Below are positions 24,429 through 32,326 of a DNA stretch of 64,000 bases, piece after piece. Source of the stretch: Sphingobacterium arenae (lineage in GTDB: Bacteria > Bacteroidota > Bacteroidia > Sphingobacteriales > Sphingobacteriaceae); NCBI RefSeq assembly GCF_014692505.1, contig NZ_JACNYK010000007.1:1-64000 (forward strand), given 5' to 3'. The notes under the pieces were generated by a model. It worked only from the letters and a program-made list of their open reading frames with translations. It was not told the origin of the DNA and made no database searches. Made by a program: the position numbers and the translations under genes. How positions within the stretch are numbered: the first letter of the stretch is position 1; each line of letters begins with the position of its first letter.

Positions 24429-25190
24429 ATGAAAGCAACATTAGTAATCTTTACCTTATTAACGGCCATGCATGTGAGCGCTATCGCGCAGACAGAAATG
24501 ATCGCGCATCGTGGATCTTGGAAAAACACGAAAGTCCCTCAAAACTCACTTGCATCCTTGAATAAAGCGGTAGAACAAAAAGCTTGGGGAGCAGAGTTTG
24601 ATGTACATCTAACAAAAGATGATGTATTAGTGGTAACCCACGATCAAGATTTTTACGGGATCGACATAGCGACATCAACCTATCAGGAATTGCTTGCTAA
24701 GAAACACCCCAACGGCGAAAACATCCCCACTGCGGAAGAATACTTAAAAGAGGGATTGAAGCAAAAAAACACCAAACTGATCTATGAACTTAAAACGAAT
24801 AAACTTGGTACAGAAAGAACGTTGAAAGCGGCGGAACTAACGGTGGCTTTAGTAAGGAGTTTAAAAGCTGAAAAACAAATAGAATATATTGCATTTAGTT
24901 ATGATGCGTGTCTGAAACTTAGAGAACTAGATAAGAAAGCAAAAGTTCACTACCTCAATGGCGACAAATCTCCAACAGAAATAAAAGCGGCAGGTCTGAC
25001 CGGACTGGATTATCATTTGTCTGTTTATAAGAAACACCCCGAATGGATTGGAGAAGCGAAGAAGTTAGGCCTTAAAACCAATGTTTGGACGGTGAATCGG
25101 GAAGATGATATGCATTATTTCATCGATCAAAAGATTGATTATATCACGACAGATGAACCGGAATTGCTCAACACCGTACTAAAAAAATAA
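24429..25190 (+). CDS. Secreted glycerophosphodiester phosphodiesterase
   Basis: Releases sn-glycerol 3-phosphate from glycerophosphodiesters. A signal peptide covers residues 1-21 (ATG at 24429; the frame extends upstream, but the signal peptide begins here). Active-site motifs: MIAHRGSW, WGAEFDVHLTKDD (E and D for metal) and VTHD, with YELK and TNVWTVN later. The length of 253 aa is normal. It opens a group of three secreted phosphoesterase-like genes separated by gaps of 6 and 15 bases, probably one transcript. Confidence 0.92.
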   Translation: MKATLVIFTLLTAMHVSAIAQTEMIAHRGSWKNTKVPQNSLASLNKAVEQKAWGAEFDVHLTKDDVLVVTHDQDFYGIDIATSTYQELLAKKHPNGENIPTAEEYLKEGLKQKNTKLIYELKTNKLGTERTLKAAELTVALVRSLKAEKQIEYIAFSYDACLKLRELDKKAKVHYLNGDKSPTEIKAAGLTGLDYHLSVYKKHPEWIGEAKKLGLKTNVWTVNREDDMHYFIDQKIDYITTDEPELLNTVLKK

Positions 25191-25196
25191 TATTCG

Positions 25197-26036
25197 ATGT
25201 ATCGCTTAAGAATAAGTATTCTTGTCAGTATTTTCTTTTTTGTTACCACTACGTTTGCACAAGAGAACCAGGATTCCTTGGCGATCGTTACCAACGATTG
25301 GAAAAAAACGAAAGTGCACAAAGGGGTAGTATGGAAACAAGGACATTTTAATAATCTCTTTGATAGCGAACAGGAGATTAATTATGTGGAAATCGACCTT
25401 AAAAAGAATGGAAAGAACCTTTATTTTGCTGCAGAGCCTTCTGAGTTGAAGCCTACTTCACAATTGGCATCGGAACATCAGGCATTGGTGGCTGTAAACG
25501 GTGGTTTCTTTGATATGAAAAATGGTGGGGCAACTGATTTTATTCAGGTAGATAATAAAGTCGTCAACCCCACCAGGAAAAAATCAGACCGCGGGAATGC
25601 CCTGCTTTTACTTTCAAAACAAGAGATGAAAATTAAAGCTGCCGTCGATACGCTTTATGAGGCAGAGCGTTATCCAAACGTCATGCTTTCCGGCCCGTTG
25701 CTTGTCGTGAACGGGGATTCTTATCCATTAGCCAAAAATGCTTTTAACGAGAACAGACACCCGCGTACTGCCGCTGCATTGACACGGGATGGTAAGTTGC
25801 TTCTACTTGTCGTTGACGGAAGGAATAAGGCTTCGCATGGTATGAACCTTCATGAACTTTCCAGCGTATTGCGCTGGTTGGGAGCGAAGGAGGCGATGAA
25901 CTTGGACGGTGGGGGGAGCTCCACATTGTATATAAAAGGGGCTACCGAAAACGGTGTAGTCAATCATCCGTCGGATAATAAATTATTCGATCATGAGGGG
26001 GAACGTGCTGTGGCCAATATCATTTATCTCAAATAA
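25197..26036 (+). CDS. Secreted phosphodiester glycosidase family protein (NAGPA/DUF2233)
   Basis: A 279-residue exported protein; signal peptide residues 1-22 (MYRLRISILVSIFFFVTTTF). The family is named after the human GlcNAc-1-phosphodiester N-acetylglucosaminidase. Core motifs are present: LVAVNGGFFDM, HPRTAAALTRDGKLLLLVVD and AMNLDGGGSSTLYI. Bacterial members have a wide range of proposed roles, for instance removal of sugars from phosphodiesters. It lies between a glycerophosphodiesterase and an exonuclease/phosphatase-fold protein, which supports a phosphodiester substrate outside the cell. Confidence 0.86.
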   Translation: MYRLRISILVSIFFFVTTTFAQENQDSLAIVTNDWKKTKVHKGVVWKQGHFNNLFDSEQEINYVEIDLKKNGKNLYFAAEPSELKPTSQLASEHQALVAVNGGFFDMKNGGATDFIQVDNKVVNPTRKKSDRGNALLLLSKQEMKIKAAVDTLYEAERYPNVMLSGPLLVVNGDSYPLAKNAFNENRHPRTAAALTRDGKLLLLVVDGRNKASHGMNLHELSSVLRWLGAKEAMNLDGGGSSTLYIKGATENGVVNHPSDNKLFDHEGERAVANIIYLK

Positions 26037-26051
26037 TAATATTTATATCCT

Positions 26052-26888
26052 ATGAAAAAGATTTCAATATCCCTGTTGCTTCTTTTCGTCTTTTCCTATA
26101 CTTTATCAGCACAACAGCTGACAGTAGCTTCTTTTAATATACGTTTGAAAACAACATCCGATGTGGGGAACTTGTGGGATGATAGGAAGCAGGCCGTGAC
26201 CAACCTCATTCAATTTCATGAATTTGATATTTTTGGTATCCAGGAAGGTTTCTACGAACAGGTACAGGATATGAAGGGTCAATTGCCGGGTTTTGAATAT
26301 ATTGGTGTAGGACGAGATGACGGCGCAAAGAAAGGCGAACACTCAGCTATTTTCTACAATACAGCACGCTTTAAAGTCATAAAACAGGGAACTTTCTGGC
26401 TTTCGGCTACAGACACGCAGCAACCGAATAAGGGATGGGACGCCGCGTTGCCGAGGATTTGTACGTGGGGTGTATTTGAAGATAACCAAAATGGAAAGCA
26501 GTTTATCTTTATGAATACCCATTTTGATCACGTAGGGGTAGAGGCACGCCGTGAAAGCGCGAAACTTATTTTAGATAAGGCCAAAGAACTAGCAAAAGAT
26601 TTACCCATTATCTTGACGGGCGACTTCAATGTTGATGAAACGAACGAAGCCTACTTCACGCTTGCAAAAAGTGGGATTGTACAGGATACACATGAATTGG
26701 CAAAAATAGTATACGAACCGAACTCCTCGTTTAATGGCTGGGGAAAAGGCCTTAAGCCTAAACAGCGTATCGATCATATTTTTATTACTAAGCCGTTCAG
26801 CGTACGGAAATATGGAATTTTAACAGATACGTATATGGGGAAATTTCCTTCCGATCATTTTCCTGTAGTTAGTGTGCTACATTGGTGA
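26052..26888 (+). CDS. Secreted endonuclease/exonuclease/phosphatase family protein
   Basis: A 278-residue EEP-superfamily hydrolase with a signal peptide (about residues 1-20). Motifs: VASFNIRLKT, IFGIQEGF (catalytic E), TGDFNVDE (D and N), RIDHIFIT and SDHFPVVSVL (terminal D-H). Substrates of the family range from DNA to inositol phosphates and sphingomyelin; the exported form in this phylum is often annotated as endonuclease. It is third in the phosphodiester-hydrolase run. Confidence 0.9.
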   Translation: MKKISISLLLLFVFSYTLSAQQLTVASFNIRLKTTSDVGNLWDDRKQAVTNLIQFHEFDIFGIQEGFYEQVQDMKGQLPGFEYIGVGRDDGAKKGEHSAIFYNTARFKVIKQGTFWLSATDTQQPNKGWDAALPRICTWGVFEDNQNGKQFIFMNTHFDHVGVEARRESAKLILDKAKELAKDLPIILTGDFNVDETNEAYFTLAKSGIVQDTHELAKIVYEPNSSFNGWGKGLKPKQRIDHIFITKPFSVRKYGILTDTYMGKFPSDHFPVVSVLHW

Positions 26889-26953
26889 GCTCATGTAGTA
26901 TAAGAGCCAAAATAGGTTTTTTTATAGCTTTGCTGTTATAAACAAGATAGGAT

Positions 26954-27748
26954 ATGAAGAAAAATTTAATGGCACTTTGTGCAATAGGAATTTTTTTAGG
27001 AACATGCTCTCATGCGGAAGCACAAATAGGAAACAGGTTAAAGGGGATTTTCGGAATGGACGCCACCTCTAGCGATACCGTGAAGTCCGCTAAGAATGTC
27101 ACTTCACAATCTGCAGGGCAAGAAGTGACTAAATTGGAAGCGAACAGCGCTATCAAGCAGGCGCTGGGAAATGGACTGCAGGCAAGTATCCATATGTTGT
27201 CTGCAAAGGATGGCTATTTAGGGGATGCTGCTGTGAAAATCTTGATGCCCGAGCAAGCGCAGAAGGTAGAAAAGGCGTTGCGTGCTGTGGGTATGGGCTC
27301 TTTATGTGATCAATTTATCACGAGTATGAACCGTGCAGCGGAAACTGCAGTGAACGAAGCTGGAGAGGTATTTGTTAACTCCTTGTCCCAAATGACCATC
27401 AACGATGCGTATAATATTTTGCTTAGCGGACAGGAAGATGCTGCAACATCCTATTTCAAAACAAACACAACAGCCGAATTGAGCCAACGATTTACGCCGG
27501 TGATCGAATCGGCAATGGGTGAAAACAACGTTGCAGACTATTGGACACAACTCACTTCGGCCTACAATAGATTGCCGTTATCCAGTAAAGTGGAAACTAA
27601 CCTCACCACCTATGTGACCCAAAAAGCGATAGATGGACTTTTTGTCAAAGTGGCTGATCAGGAACTCAAAATCCGAAACAATCTCGGCGGTTCCCGTTCA
27701 ACGGATTTGCTGTCAAAGGTATTTGGTTGGGCAGATAAGCAGAAATAA
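26954..27748 (+). CDS. DUF4197 domain protein
   Basis: A 264-residue secreted protein of unknown function, family DUF4197. A signal peptide covers about residues 1-23 (ending SHAEAQ). The family pattern is clear: IKQALGNGLQASIHMLSAKD, GYLGDAAVKILMPEQ, MNRAAETAVNEA, and ending QKAIDGLFVKVADQE. It is mostly helical. TAGCTTTG (26925-26932) is a -7 element 22 bases before the ATG. The gene is convergent with the M23 peptidase. Confidence 0.9.
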   Translation: MKKNLMALCAIGIFLGTCSHAEAQIGNRLKGIFGMDATSSDTVKSAKNVTSQSAGQEVTKLEANSAIKQALGNGLQASIHMLSAKDGYLGDAAVKILMPEQAQKVEKALRAVGMGSLCDQFITSMNRAAETAVNEAGEVFVNSLSQMTINDAYNILLSGQEDAATSYFKTNTTAELSQRFTPVIESAMGENNVADYWTQLTSAYNRLPLSSKVETNLTTYVTQKAIDGLFVKVADQELKIRNNLGGSRSTDLLSKVFGWADKQK

Positions 27749-27782
27749 TTCATGCAAGCTTCGTTGCGTTAAGAAGAAGTTA

Positions 27783-28640
27783 TTACAACGAAAAATATTT
27801 GGACGGATTGAGTTTCCTGTTGTTTAAGAGAACTTCATAATGTAAGTGAGGTCCGGTGCTGCGACCAGTGCTGCCGAGCAAACCCACAATATCTCCGGCT
27901 TCTACAGCCTGTCCTCTTTTAACACGCGTACGGGTTAAGTGTGCGTATCGCGTTTCATAGCCATTCTTATGTTTGACCATGACGACATATCCGTAAGCTC
28001 CTTTCCAACCGGCAAACGTCACTCTACCCTTTGCTGTAGACTTAACGGGGTCTCCCGTTCTTCCCTTCAAGTCTACGCCTTGATGCATTTCACGACCTCG
28101 ATTTGTGAAGGGATTCCGACGGTACCCATAAGGCGATGTGATTCGCCCATGATGTGGCTTGCCTAGCGGCAAACCTTCTAATTTGGATTCAAGGTCTTCC
28201 AGTTGCTTTTTGTAAAAAATAGAAAGTTCTACCAGATCGTCCTCTCCTTTTTCGACTGGGCCTCCCATGTTAGGATTCATCTTGATTTCTTTCAGCCCAC
28301 GCTTTTTCATCTTTTGGTTGATGCGGTCAATAGTACTATCAATAGAGCTAAACGATTTCTTTATTTCTTCCGTTGTGAGCTGATTGTTGAACTCGTCTAG
28401 TTCCAATAGGCGGTTTTCAGCTTTCAGCTTGTTTATTTTTTGATCGTAAACCCTAATATATTTTTCGGTTGTCTGCTGTTTTACCACATATACCACGGAT
28501 AGAACCGTTATAACAGTAAGGGCAATAGCAGCGCCGAGGACCTTTTTCCAGTGCGTTATGACATAGGTGGGTACTTGCATTCTTTTGGTAGATGTACCAT
28601 CCGGTTCAACGAAAAGCACGGCGGTTTTTTTCTTTAGCAT
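27783..28640 (-). CDS. M23 family peptidoglycan endopeptidase, membrane anchored
   Basis: Zinc peptidase that cleaves peptidoglycan cross-links in the periplasm. There is one N-terminal membrane helix (about residues 32-52, VLGAAIALTVITVLSVVYVV), a coiled-coil region (about 60-130), then the LytM domain: GRREMHQGVDLKG-type segment (NRGREMHQGVDLKGRTGDP with H and D ligands), GRVTFAGWKGAYGYVVMVKH and GRSTGPHLHYEVLLN. ATG at 28640 is preferred over a TTG at 28652; it starts MLKKKTAVLFVEPDG, and the predicted promoter lies 38 bases upstream. It probably takes part in cell growth or division. Confidence 0.93.
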   Translation of the reverse strand: MLKKKTAVLFVEPDGTSTKRMQVPTYVITHWKKVLGAAIALTVITVLSVVYVVKQQTTEKYIRVYDQKINKLKAENRLLELDEFNNQLTTEEIKKSFSSIDSTIDRINQKMKKRGLKEIKMNPNMGGPVEKGEDDLVELSIFYKKQLEDLESKLEGLPLGKPHHGRITSPYGYRRNPFTNRGREMHQGVDLKGRTGDPVKSTAKGRVTFAGWKGAYGYVVMVKHKNGYETRYAHLTRTRVKRGQAVEAGDIVGLLGSTGRSTGPHLHYEVLLNNRKLNPSKYFSL

Positions 28641-28663
28641 GAGCCTCAACAATAAAAACTTTT

Positions 28664-28709
28664 ATGATACGAAAGCACAAAGGTAACGTATCATGCCACG
28701 TAAGGTCAA
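28664..28709 (-). promoter_or_regulatory. Promoter of the M23 gene with an inverted repeat
   Basis: On the minus strand TTG (28709-28707), 21 bases and TACCTTTG (28685-28678) form a good Bacteroidota promoter. ATGATACG (28664-28671) and CGTATCAT (28687-28694) are perfect inverted arms 15 bases apart flanking the -7 element, a possible operator. Confidence 0.6.
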
Positions 28710-28857
28710 TATTTTACAATTTTTAACATTTTTTAAGACTCTTTTTGTCGAGGAACCTGCAGAGGGCGCTATTTAGAAAAAAATAAATGTAACAGCTCAT
28801 GCGAGCTTCATGGCCTAAAAAAGCAATAATTTAAAGAAAAAATAAGCAACTTTGTGT

Positions 28858-29928
28858 ATGTCATTCGCTGTAACACTAATGAATTGGTACCGTGAGAAAG
28901 GGCGTGATTTGCCTTGGAGGACCACGCATGACGCCTACACTATATGGCTTTCGGAAATTATCCTGCAGCAAACGAGAGTGGAGCAGGGAACACCCTATTT
29001 TCATCGCTTTTTGGATGCATTTCCAATGGTAACAAAACTTGCGGAAGCCAGTGAAGATGAAATTTTGCGGTTATGGCAAGGTTTAGGGTATTATTCGCGT
29101 GCCCGGAATATGCATAAAGCAGCAAAAATGGTGGTGGAAGATTTTGGTGGAAAATTTCCTCGCGCCTATAAGGACGTTATTTGTCTCCCAGGCGTGGGCG
29201 AATACACAGCGGCGGCTATTGCATCTTTTTCGTCGAATGAGCCGAGGGCGGTGGTCGATGGAAATGTGTATAGGGTACTTGCGCGCTATTTGGGAATAAG
29301 CGTACCTATTAATGCTACACAAGGAAAAAAGATGTTTGCTGAGATTGCCCAAGAGATGTTGGATAAGCATAATCCGGCTATATATAATCAGGCCATTATG
29401 GATTTCGGCGCGTTGCATTGTAAACCCAAGAATCCACTATGCGAGGATTGTATCTTTCGGATGGAATGTGTTGCCTTTCAAGAAAAATTGGTGGAAAAAC
29501 TACCCGTAAAATTAAAAGGAAAGGGAAGTCGCAATAGATATTTCCATTACTTTATCGTGCTGGAGGACGAGCAGATTTTGATGTCGAAGAGGGGGAAAGG
29601 TGACGTGTGGACAAATCTATATGAGTTTCCAATGATAGAAACGATGGAAGATATGTCGATACCAGACTTGATGGCACAGGCTGATTTTGTTCAATACTTT
29701 GAGGAAGACACCGCGCTGGAGTATGTTGGTAAACAAGTAAAGCATGTACTCAGCCATCAGAACATTTACGCACGTTTCTATGTAGTGGGCGATTCCGGTA
29801 CGTTAAAAAATAAAAAAAGAGGCTGGAATTATTATTATTGCGAAAAAATAGATAAATTAGCTAAACATAAACTTATATTCTCTTTTCTGGAAAAAAATGT
29901 TGATCTTATCGCAGCCAAACAACTGTAG
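28858..29928 (+). CDS. mutY: A/G-specific adenine glycosylase
   Basis: Removes adenine mispaired with 8-oxoguanine. The catalytic helix region is WLSEIILQQTRVEQGTPYF with E in place. The helix-hairpin-helix is CLPGVGEYTAAAIASF with catalytic D in VVDGNVYRVLAR. Four cysteines for the 4Fe-4S cluster follow C-x6-C-x2-C-x5-C (CKPKNPLCEDCIFRMEC). A C-terminal NUDIX-like domain recognises 8-oxoG. Length is 356 aa. ATG at 28858 is chosen over TTG at 28852. CAACTTTG ends only 3 bases before the ATG, so the mRNA may be almost leaderless. Confidence 0.96.
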   Translation: MSFAVTLMNWYREKGRDLPWRTTHDAYTIWLSEIILQQTRVEQGTPYFHRFLDAFPMVTKLAEASEDEILRLWQGLGYYSRARNMHKAAKMVVEDFGGKFPRAYKDVICLPGVGEYTAAAIASFSSNEPRAVVDGNVYRVLARYLGISVPINATQGKKMFAEIAQEMLDKHNPAIYNQAIMDFGALHCKPKNPLCEDCIFRMECVAFQEKLVEKLPVKLKGKGSRNRYFHYFIVLEDEQILMSKRGKGDVWTNLYEFPMIETMEDMSIPDLMAQADFVQYFEEDTALEYVGKQVKHVLSHQNIYARFYVVGDSGTLKNKKRGWNYYYCEKIDKLAKHKLIFSFLEKNVDLIAAKQL

Positions 29929-30086
29929 TGAAATCATAGGTGTTCTTCTAGCCATCGAGTGTATAGTGTAGAAGAAATACGATTGTTTGGAGCCTGTTTG
30001 ATTGTATTATAAAGTTTTTATAGGCTTTTTTGAATGGGTACAAAAAAAATAAATTTAATCAGGCTCTTAACCCTAAATTATAAAGT

Positions 30087-30533
30087 ATGGCGAGTGTTAA
30101 CAAAGTGATTTTAGTCGGGCATTTGGGGAAGGACCCCGAAGTACGTTATTTAGATAATAATGTCTCTGTTTGCAGTTTTCCTTTTGCAACTTCTGAAACG
30201 TATACCAAAGATGGTGTGCGCGTGAAACATACCGAATGGCACAATATTGTCATGTGGCGTAATCTGGCAGAGATGGCGGTTAAATATCTTCAAAAAGGGA
30301 AATTGGCCTATATAGAGGGGCGGTTGCGAACACGAAATTACGAAGATAAAGAGGGGACACGTCGGTATGTTACGGAGATTGTTGGTGAGAGCTTTAAATT
30401 ATTGGGGCGTCCTTCTGATTTTGGGCAAACAGGAAAAACGACGTCATCAGATGACGAGAAAAATGAGAGTGAAAAAGAGGAAGAGGTCGACTTTACGGAA
30501 AACAACCAGGATACAGACGGCTTACCTTTTTAG
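30087..30533 (+). CDS. ssb: Single-stranded DNA-binding protein
   Basis: OB-fold protein coating single-stranded DNA in replication and repair. MASVNKVILVGHLGKDPEVR is the classic start, followed by TEWHNIVMWRNLAE and YIEGRLRTRNYED. The acidic tail ends DTDGLPF, the Bacteroidota form of the DDDIPF tip. The 148-residue length is typical. It stands alone between mutY and pheS, and an upstream pair GAGCCTG (29990) and CAGGCTC (30060) forms a widely spaced inverted repeat of unknown meaning. Confidence 0.96.
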   Translation: MASVNKVILVGHLGKDPEVRYLDNNVSVCSFPFATSETYTKDGVRVKHTEWHNIVMWRNLAEMAVKYLQKGKLAYIEGRLRTRNYEDKEGTRRYVTEIVGESFKLLGRPSDFGQTGKTTSSDDEKNESEKEEEVDFTENNQDTDGLPF

Positions 30534-30594
30534 ATTTTGAATGCCGTTACACAAATAAATGAGCCCGTTCGTACGCTGGATTTGCTATTGTACC

Positions 30595-30626
30595 TTGTAA
30601 TATTTTAATATTTTGCCGTATCTTTG
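30595..30626 (+). promoter_or_regulatory. pheS promoter
   Basis: TTG (30595-30597), a 21-base spacer and TATCTTTG (30619-30626) match the Bacteroidota consensus. The -7 element ends 5 bases before the pheS ATG, so the 5' leader should be very short or absent. Confidence 0.65.
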
Positions 30627-30631
30627 GCACT

Positions 30632-31669
30632 ATGTTGCAGGACAAAATTAAGCAGTTTACAGCGGAAATAAAGGGATTTACTCCCGCCTCGGTAGTTGAT
30701 GTTGAGAATTTTCGTTTAAAGTTTTTAGTTGCTAAAGGCATCGTTAAAGCGTTATTTGAAGAATTTAAAACCGTGTCAGCGGAGGAAAAGCGTACGTTGG
30801 GTAAAATTTTAAACGAGTTTAAACAACTCGCTGAACAAACATATAGTCATGCTCAGGAACAGTTTGCGGATACAGAAAAGAAAACGCAACGTGAGGAGGG
30901 CGACTTAACGCTCCCTGGGGAGGGTTTTCAATTAGGATCCAGACATCCCCTATCGTTGGTACGAAAAGAAATCGTAGAGATATTCAAAAAACTAGGTTTT
31001 ATCGTGACCGAAGGACCGGAAATAGAAGATGATTGGCATAACTTCTCTGCACTCAATTTTCCCCCTGAACATCCTGCGCGGGATATGCAGGATACTTTTT
31101 TTGTGGAAAAGAAAGATGGTAATGATATTGCTCTGCGCACGCACACATCTTCTGTCCAAGTCCGTTTGATGGAAATGGGAAAGCCACCGTTTCGCGCTAT
31201 TATGCCGGGGCGTGTTTATAGAAATGAAGCGATATCTGCTCGAGCACACTGTTTTTTTCATCAGGTAGAAGGACTGTATGTGGATGAAAACGTTTCTTTC
31301 GCGGACTTAAAACAAACCTTGTTTCATTTTGTACAGGAACTATACGGTAAAGATACAAAAGTGCGTTTCCGCCCATCATATTTCCCTTTTACAGAACCCT
31401 CTGCTGAAATGGACATCTCCTGTACGATATGTAAGGGTGCAGGCTGTCAGCTTTGCAAACAATCTGGCTGGGTGGAAATTTTAGGATGCGGTATGGTCGA
31501 TCCAAATGTGTTGGAGAACTGTGGTATCGATAGTAAAATATATTCCGGTTTTGCATTTGGAATGGGGATTGAACGAATAACGAATCTGAAATATGAAATT
31601 CGGGATTTACGTCTATTTTCGGAGAATGATGTACGTTTCTTATCCCAGTTTGAGACCGAGCTTGTTTAA
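30632..31669 (+). CDS. pheS: Phenylalanine--tRNA ligase alpha subunit
   Basis: Catalytic subunit of the class II alpha2-beta2 enzyme. The N-terminal coiled-coil (1-90) binds tRNA. Motif 2 is around HTSSVQVRLMEMGKPPFRAI with RVYRNEAISARAHCFFHQVE. Motif 3 is FGMGIERITNLKYEIRDLR near the end. FRPSYFPFTEPSAEMDI is the phenylalanine-site segment. A four-cysteine insert (CTICKGAGCQLCKQSGW) is seen, as in other members. Length 345 aa is normal. pheT is not adjacent; a TetR gene follows. Confidence 0.97.
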   Translation: MLQDKIKQFTAEIKGFTPASVVDVENFRLKFLVAKGIVKALFEEFKTVSAEEKRTLGKILNEFKQLAEQTYSHAQEQFADTEKKTQREEGDLTLPGEGFQLGSRHPLSLVRKEIVEIFKKLGFIVTEGPEIEDDWHNFSALNFPPEHPARDMQDTFFVEKKDGNDIALRTHTSSVQVRLMEMGKPPFRAIMPGRVYRNEAISARAHCFFHQVEGLYVDENVSFADLKQTLFHFVQELYGKDTKVRFRPSYFPFTEPSAEMDISCTICKGAGCQLCKQSGWVEILGCGMVDPNVLENCGIDSKIYSGFAFGMGIERITNLKYEIRDLRLFSENDVRFLSQFETELV

Positions 31670-31683
31670 CCCCCAAGGAATAT

Positions 31684-32265
31684 ATGGAGTCTGACCTGGT
31701 CATATTATCAATAAAGAAGTCGGCGCGCGAACTTTTCAGACGTTATGGCTATAACAAAACTAGTGTAAATGAACTGGCGAAACAGGCGCGTATAGCAAAA
31801 GCAACTTTTTATAAACATTTTGCCAGTAAGGAACTCATCCTGCATGCTGTGTTAATGGATTATATACAGGAAAATGTAGAGGATATCTTAAATAAAAATA
31901 TTCGGGAAAAGGATCTTTCTACTTTTCTGGCAAATACCATTCTTCGGGTAAGTCGCGTGACATACACGGTGTGTAATGAGTTTGTAGGATGGGAATTTAT
32001 TCGGGAGTCGGCCAATGCACAAGAGTACTTAAAAACGCTTTCCGACGACTTGGAGTTCTTGTTGCTCAGTTCTTTTATACAGAATGAAACCATTGCACTA
32101 ACCGTACCCGAAGAAAGATTGACCTTTCTTATCAAATCCAGTAAAAATATAGTCTTTTCATTTGCTTTTACCGCGGTGACGGATGCCGATGTACGTAAAA
32201 ATTTTATTTCTTTCCAAAAAGAAATTCTTCCTTACCTTGTGCAAGCGACGTTATTAGAGTCGTAG
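31684..32265 (+). CDS. TetR family transcriptional regulator
   Basis: A 193-residue repressor-type protein. The N-terminal HTH is complete: ARELFRRYGYNKTSVNELAK, then ARIAKATFYKHFASKELIL. The C-terminal ligand domain (60-193) is not similar to a group I can name. It starts 14 bases after pheS in the same direction. Its target is unknown; no efflux or metabolic partner is adjacent, so it may act elsewhere. Confidence 0.88.
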   Translation: MESDLVILSIKKSARELFRRYGYNKTSVNELAKQARIAKATFYKHFASKELILHAVLMDYIQENVEDILNKNIREKDLSTFLANTILRVSRVTYTVCNEFVGWEFIRESANAQEYLKTLSDDLEFLLLSSFIQNETIALTVPEERLTFLIKSSKNIVFSFAFTAVTDADVRKNFISFQKEILPYLVQATLLES

Positions 32266-32326
32266 TTTTTCTTCTTCTTTTCACGGGGAAAAGAACATAA
32301 AAAAAATCTGTATTTTTGCCCCCATT

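Noticed and set aside
29943..29976. Terminator after mutY
   Set aside because: TTCTTCTA and TAGAAGAA can pair, but the loop is 18 bases and no T run follows, so it was not listed.
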